Assembly: GCA_012839485.1 (NCBI GenBank)
Contig: DUNF01000092.1
Location: forward strand, 1 to 8,030
Length of the DNA: 8,030 nt
Direction: 5' to 3'
Origin: Acholeplasmataceae bacterium
GTDB lineage: Bacteria; Bacillota_I; Bacilli_A; ML615J-28; CAG-698
In this document: positions 4,638 through 8,030 of the stretch, piece by piece
Layout of the letters: every line of letters begins with the position of its first letter
Position numbering within the stretch: position 1 is the first letter of the stretch
Made by a program: the position numbers and the translations under genes
Notes under the pieces: model-generated
Told to the model about the DNA's origin: nothing
Database searches by the model: none
The model's input: the letters and a program-made list of their open reading frames with translations, nothing else

Positions 4638-7382
4638 CTATTCCTCCTTGTTTTTTATAACTTTAGCGCACCTAGCGCATAGATTGTCTTCATCAACTTC
4701 ATCTTTAATTTGCCAGCAACGGTCACACTTATAACCATCTTTAGCTGTTACACAAATTAAACCTGATTCATATGCGTCGCCTTCTTTTAGGCTATCATCT
4801 ACTTTAAACTCAGCTACGATAAAAACTAAAGCTAAGTCAGTCTTTAATGAACTAATTAGTTCCTTTACTTCTTTAGTTGGCTTAATAACAACTTTACTTA
4901 CTAAAGATTTACCAATAACTTTATTAGTACGAGCAACTTCTAAGGCCTTTAAAACATCATCTCTTAATTTTAAGAACTTTTCATATTTTTCTTCTAATTC
5001 CTTAGCATTCTTATACTCTTTAGCTTCAGGCATATTTTCTAAATAAACTGACTTTTCTTTTGTATTAGACATCATTTGGTATACTTCTTCAGTTGTATGA
5101 GGAAGAATTGGATTAAGTAGTCTAACTAAAGTAAATAAATTCTCATAGAAAACTGTTTGCATGCGGCGTCTTAAAAGACTATTAGCTGCCTCTACATAAA
5201 CAACATCTTTTGAATAATCTAAGTAAAACGAAGATAAAATGTTAGTCATATAGTTTAACACTAAATGATAAACAGTTGCAAAGTCATATTCATCATAAGC
5301 GCATCTTACATCTTTAATTAACTGATTCAGTCTTACAATAATATATTGATCAGTTTCTCCTAAATCTTCATATTTTACTTTATTCTTATTATTATCATAA
5401 TCAAATAAGTTACCAAGTAAAAATCTAAAGGTATTTCTAATCTTACGATAATTCTCAGACACTTGAACTAAAAGCTCATCAGTTAAACTTACATCAGCTG
5501 TATAATCTACTGATGCAACCCAAAGTCTTAAAATATCAGCTCCATATTTATTGCATACAGCATCTGGCTTAATTACATTACCTAAAGATTTACTCATCTT
5601 CTCATCACCAGCTAAAACAAAGCCATGAGAGATTACTTCTTTATAAGGTGCTTCTTTATAGTATGAAACACCAGTAATTAAACTTGAGTTAAACCAACCA
5701 CGATATTGGTCACTACCTTCAATATATAAATCAGCAGGATATTTAAGACCATTAGGGCCTAAAACTGCATGATGACTTGAACCACTATCAAACCAAACGT
5801 CCATTGTATCCATTTCTTTAGTAAAGATACCATTAGGACTTTTTGAATTTTTATAACCTTTAGGAAGTAAATCTTTAGCTTCTCTTAAAAACCAAGCATT
5901 AGATCCTTCTTTTTCAAAAATTGAAGCAACATGTAAGATAACTTTACTATCTAAAATTGGTGTTTTATCTTCGCAATAGAAAACAGGAATAGGTACTCCC
6001 CAAACTCTTTGCCTACTAATACACCATTCTTTACGATCCTTAATCATATTAGAGATTCTTAACTCTCCCCATTTAGGATGCCAGTTTACATTTTCTACTG
6101 CTTTTAATAAATCATCTTTTATTTTATCAATTGATGCAAACCATTGATCTGTAGCCCTAAAAATAATCGGTTTTTTCGTTCTCCAGTCATGAGGATAACT
6201 ATGAGTGATAAATGAAAGCTTTAATAAACTTCCTACTTCTTCTAATTTTTTAGTAATATGTTTATTAGCATCTTCATAAAATAAACCTTCAAACTCAAAA
6301 GCATCACTTGTCATATAGCCTTTTTCATCTACAGGACATAAGACATCTAAGTTATATACCTTCCCTACAATAAAGTCATCTTCACCATGACCTGGAGCAG
6401 TATGAACTAAACCGGTACCAGACTCTAAAGTAACATGGTCACCTAAGATTACAGGACACTCTTTTCCATTTAGTGGATGAAGATAAGTAATATATTCTAA
6501 ATCTTTACCTTTAACTTCTTTTAAGACAGTATAAGGTTTATCATCAAAGACATAATGGCTAAATGCTTTAGCTAATTCTTTAGCTACAACTAACTTTTTA
6601 CCATCAATCTTAATTAATTGATAATCATAGTTTTCATTAACACAAACAGCAAGGTTAGCAGGGATAGTCCAAGGTGTAGTTGTCCAGATTACTAAATAAT
6701 CATCTTTTTCTAATACACCTTTACCATCATTAACTTTAAAAGCTAAGTAAATTGAAGGTGACTTAACATCTTGATATTCAATTTCCGCCTCAGCCAAAGC
6801 AGTCTCTGATGAAGGTGACCAAAAAACAGGTTTTAATCCTTTATAGATTAGTCCTTCTTCTACCATCTTCGCAAAGATTTCTAATTGTTTTGCTTCATAC
6901 TTACCATCTAAAGTAATATAAGGATTCTCAAAATCTCCTAAAACACCTAGTCTTTTAAAACCTAACTTTTGTCTTTCAACTTGTTCTAAAGCATATTCTT
7001 TACATAAAGATCTAAACTCAGGAACTGATAGTTCCTTACGATTAACTTTTTTTGATTTAGAAAGTGCAGTTTCAATTGGAAGCCCATGTGTATCCCAACC
7101 AGGAATATATACTGAATGGTATCCTTCCATACTTTTATAACGAACAATAAAGTCTTTTAAGATTTTATTTAAAGCATGACCAATATGAATATCACCATTA
7201 GCATATGGTGGTCCATCATGCAAAGTATAGCTTTTATTGCTTTTATTTTTTTCTAATCTTTTTTGGTAAAGTTTTATCTCTTCCCAATATTGTTGTATCT
7301 CTGGTTCTTTGTTTGGAAGATTGGCACGCATATTAAAATCCGTCTTCATCATCAACAAACTATCTTTATAATCTTTACTCAT
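4638..7382 (-). CDS. ileS: Isoleucyl-tRNA synthetase
   Basis: This 914-aa class I synthetase attaches isoleucine to tRNA-Ile in the cytosol. All landmarks are intact: the HIGH motif (HIGH at 66-69, in GDIHIGHALN), the editing domain with its threonine-rich WTTTPWTIPANLA (233-245) and GTGLVHTAPGHGEDD (322-336) segments, KMSKS at 595-599, and a C-terminal zinc knuckle with Cys886, Cys889, Cys902 and Cys905. Length and the N-terminal DSLLMMKTDFNMRANLPN match the bacterial type close to Bacillus IleS. The start is supported by AAGGAGAG (7387-7394), which overlaps the yggT stop codon. No T-box leader is seen, because the gene lies inside an operon; any amino-acid control would act further upstream, outside the window. 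Confidence 0.98.
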   Translation of the reverse strand: MSKDYKDSLLMMKTDFNMRANLPNKEPEIQQYWEEIKLYQKRLEKNKSNKSYTLHDGPPYANGDIHIGHALNKILKDFIVRYKSMEGYHSVYIPGWDTHGLPIETALSKSKKVNRKELSVPEFRSLCKEYALEQVERQKLGFKRLGVLGDFENPYITLDGKYEAKQLEIFAKMVEEGLIYKGLKPVFWSPSSETALAEAEIEYQDVKSPSIYLAFKVNDGKGVLEKDDYLVIWTTTPWTIPANLAVCVNENYDYQLIKIDGKKLVVAKELAKAFSHYVFDDKPYTVLKEVKGKDLEYITYLHPLNGKECPVILGDHVTLESGTGLVHTAPGHGEDDFIVGKVYNLDVLCPVDEKGYMTSDAFEFEGLFYEDANKHITKKLEEVGSLLKLSFITHSYPHDWRTKKPIIFRATDQWFASIDKIKDDLLKAVENVNWHPKWGELRISNMIKDRKEWCISRQRVWGVPIPVFYCEDKTPILDSKVILHVASIFEKEGSNAWFLREAKDLLPKGYKNSKSPNGIFTKEMDTMDVWFDSGSSHHAVLGPNGLKYPADLYIEGSDQYRGWFNSSLITGVSYYKEAPYKEVISHGFVLAGDEKMSKSLGNVIKPDAVCNKYGADILRLWVASVDYTADVSLTDELLVQVSENYRKIRNTFRFLLGNLFDYDNNKNKVKYEDLGETDQYIIVRLNQLIKDVRCAYDEYDFATVYHLVLNYMTNILSSFYLDYSKDVVYVEAANSLLRRRMQTVFYENLFTLVRLLNPILPHTTEEVYQMMSNTKEKSVYLENMPEAKEYKNAKELEEKYEKFLKLRDDVLKALEVARTNKVIGKSLVSKVVIKPTKEVKELISSLKTDLALVFIVAEFKVDDSLKEGDAYESGLICVTAKDGYKCDRCWQIKDEVDEDNLCARCAKVIKNKEE

Positions 7383-7392
7383 TTATCTCTCC

Positions 7393-7650
7393 TTATGCTC
7401 CAAGTAAACTTACCATTCCACTTAAAAATAAGTTATATAAAACAAAACCTATGATTGTTGTAAAATCTAAAATTCCGATAACTAATATCCCTCTAAATTT
7501 CCCTAAATAAATACTACTTAAACTATGGATAACTTTGCCAACTTTAGTAAACCTAGCATTTGGTATCCATGACATAATAACATCTGCAATCATTACCATT
7601 TCATATAAATTCATAATAACGATCATTAACCATAAAACAATTGTTAACAT
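7393..7650 (-). CDS. yggT: YggT/YlmG family membrane protein
   Basis: This 85-aa protein has two membrane segments (about residues 1-25 and 55-83) joined by a short basic loop. It carries the family signature SW-(x)-P near the end of helix 1 (Ser27, Trp28, Pro30) and GILDFTTI at the start of helix 2. YggT/YlmG proteins sit beside sepF in the division cluster of many Bacillota and in a related gene in chloroplasts; their biochemical role is unsettled, with links to cell division and membrane organisation. The ATG overlaps the sepF stop (TAATG). The genes ylmH and divIVA, which often follow, are absent, and ileS begins 10 nt downstream. A second copy lies inverted at 7819, differing at Ile29Leu and Phe34Asn. 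Confidence 0.9.
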   Translation of the reverse strand: MLTIVLWLMIVIMNLYEMVMIADVIMSWIPNARFTKVGKVIHSLSSIYLGKFRGILVIGILDFTTIIGFVLYNLFLSGMVSLLGA

Positions 7651-7712
7651 TACTTAGTATCCTGAATATACTGATATAAAGATCCATCTTCATATTCTTC
7701 TTTTCTTGCAAA
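7439..7712. repeat. Left arm of a long inverted repeat
   Basis: This 274-bp arm holds most of yggT and the sepF tail. Its reverse complement aligns with 7757-8030 without any gap and with 12 mismatches (about 95.6% identity). The arm probably continues past 7439 towards ileS, because the partner is cut by the window end. Confidence 0.95.
7650..7712 (-). pseudogene. Tail of a sepF-like gene, left arm, truncated
   Basis: Only the last 20 codons remain, reading FARKEEYEDG to the terminal IQDTK, with a stop that overlaps the yggT start. The frame is the same as in the right-arm copy, where more of the protein is visible and fits SepF, the FtsZ membrane anchor. Homology to the right arm stops at 7712, and the frame then continues into sequence belonging to the inverted copy, so the N-terminal part of this gene is missing. 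Whether this is a real break or an assembly join cannot be told from the window. Confidence 0.55.
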
Positions 7713-7819
7713 CAACTGAAGGTGAGATTTGTCAGATTTCTGATACTTTATTCTTATTTGCAAGAAAAGAAGAATATGAAGATGGATCTTTATATCAGTA
7801 CATTCAGGATACTAAGTAA
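7712..7819 (+). pseudogene. C-terminal part of a sepF-like gene, right arm, truncated
   Basis: The plus-strand frame reads TEGEICQISDTLFLFARKEE, continues to IQDTK, and stops at 7817-7819 overlapping the next yggT start. The GEI-x-x-ISDTLFLF pattern matches the last two strands of SepF (Bacillus: GDIQRIGSDIFLC, from memory), and sepF is the usual gene upstream of yggT. About 35 codons are present. The 5' part is lost because the sequence before about 7712 is the left arm of the inverted repeat. SepF identity is an inference from a short stretch plus gene order. Confidence 0.6.
7713..7756. other. 44-bp centre of the inverted repeat
   Basis: This is the unpaired segment between the arms. It contains a small palindrome, TCAGA-TT-TCTGA (7732-7743), offset by 3 bp from the geometric centre. 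In the plus direction it encodes plausible SepF residues (GEICQISDTLF); in the minus direction its frame does not look like SepF. This suggests the join lies near 7712 and that the spacer belongs to the right-arm copy. Confidence 0.6.
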
Positions 7820-8030
7820 TGTTAACAATTGTTTTATGGTTAATGATTGTTATCATGAATTTATATGAAATGGTAATGATCGCAGATGTTATTATGTCAT
7901 GGCTACCAAATGCTAGAAATACTAAGGTAGGCAAAGTTATCCATAGTTTAAGTAGTATTTATTTAGGGAAATTTAGAGGGATATTAGTTATCGGAATTTT
8001 AGATTTTACAACAATCATAGGGTTTGTTCT
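7757..8030. repeat. Right arm of the long inverted repeat, cut by window end
   Basis: This is the inverted counterpart of 7439-7712. The repeat is still matching at the last base of the window, so its true length, and whether it includes a second ileS, is unknown. Confidence 0.95.
7819..8030 (+). CDS. yggT: Second YggT/YlmG protein, inverted copy, partial
   Basis: The first 70 codons of a second yggT run off the window end. The protein equals the minus-strand copy except Ile29Leu and Phe34Asn, with eight silent third-position changes and one silent first-position change to CT. The SW-(x)-P and GILDFTTI signatures are intact. The start overlaps the stop of the sepF fragment by one base, as in the other copy. 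It is either a true paralog in an inverted duplication or the allele of another strain joined by assembly. Confidence 0.85.
   Translation, partial: MLTIVLWLMIVIMNLYEMVMIADVIMSWLPNARNTKVGKVIHSLSSIYLGKFRGILVIGILDFTTIIGFV

Noticed and set aside
4638..7382. T-box riboswitch for ileS
   Set aside because: Only 10 nt separate yggT from ileS, and no specifier-hairpin or terminator structure is present upstream in the window.
7263..7454. 63-aa plus-strand frame
   Set aside because: It is antisense to the start of ileS and end of yggT, with no ribosome-binding site.
7650..7810. Minus-strand open frame running through the repeat centre into the left sepF tail
   Set aside because: Its upstream half is simply the right arm read backwards and does not resemble SepF; it is a by-product of the inverted repeat.
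7439..8030. Inverted repeat as transposon ends or an insertion sequence
   Set aside because: The arms are coding sequence of sepF and yggT, there is no transposase and no room for one, and no target-site duplication is visible.

Overview
The window looks like chromosome from a low-GC, Gram-positive-type bacterium (Bacillota, perhaps an Erysipelotrichia/RF39-like or Acholeplasma-like lineage). Base composition is strongly AT-rich, Shine-Dalgarno sites are strong AAGGAGG types, promoters are sigma-A-like, genes are tightly packed and overlapping, and a sepF-yggT-ileS order is present. Tryptophan is read from TGG and TGA is used as a stop, so the code is standard and the reassigned code of Mycoplasma/Spiroplasma is excluded. 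The exact lineage is inference. All genes up to about position 7712 lie on the minus strand and are described here in transcription order.

The main unit (about 7712 down to 1650) is one operon: the tail of a sepF-like gene, yggT, ileS, an unrecognised 289-aa protein, a YczE/YitT-type membrane protein, deoC and deoD. It closes with a strong intrinsic terminator. Junctions are overlaps or gaps of 0-10 nt, so translation is probably coupled throughout. IleS charges tRNA-Ile. DeoD and DeoC together take purine deoxynucleosides to deoxyribose-5-phosphate (after a phosphopentomutase step not encoded here) and then to acetaldehyde plus glyceraldehyde-3-phosphate.

Next come three small units: a short single-stranded DNA-binding protein with its own extended -10 promoter and terminator; a 2H phosphoesterase (2'-5' RNA ligase-like) with a perfect TTGACA -35 box; and tRNA-Gly(GCC), with its own promoter and terminator, immediately after the 2H gene. 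At the window start, two very similar tandem promoters drive a gene of which only the first 11 codons are present.

The oddest part is the right edge. From 7757 the sequence turns back on itself: 7757-8030 is an inverted copy of 7439-7712 with 12 mismatches, no indels and a 44-bp centre. It carries a second sepF tail and a second yggT, now on the plus strand and running off the window. Most mismatches are silent codon changes, so the arms are two diverged alleles or paralogs, not sequencing noise. Both sepF copies are broken at the same place. This is either a real inverted duplication or, more likely in my view, a mis-join of two strain haplotypes. I saw no CRISPR array, transposase, phage or defence gene, and no clear candidate for a new multi-gene system.
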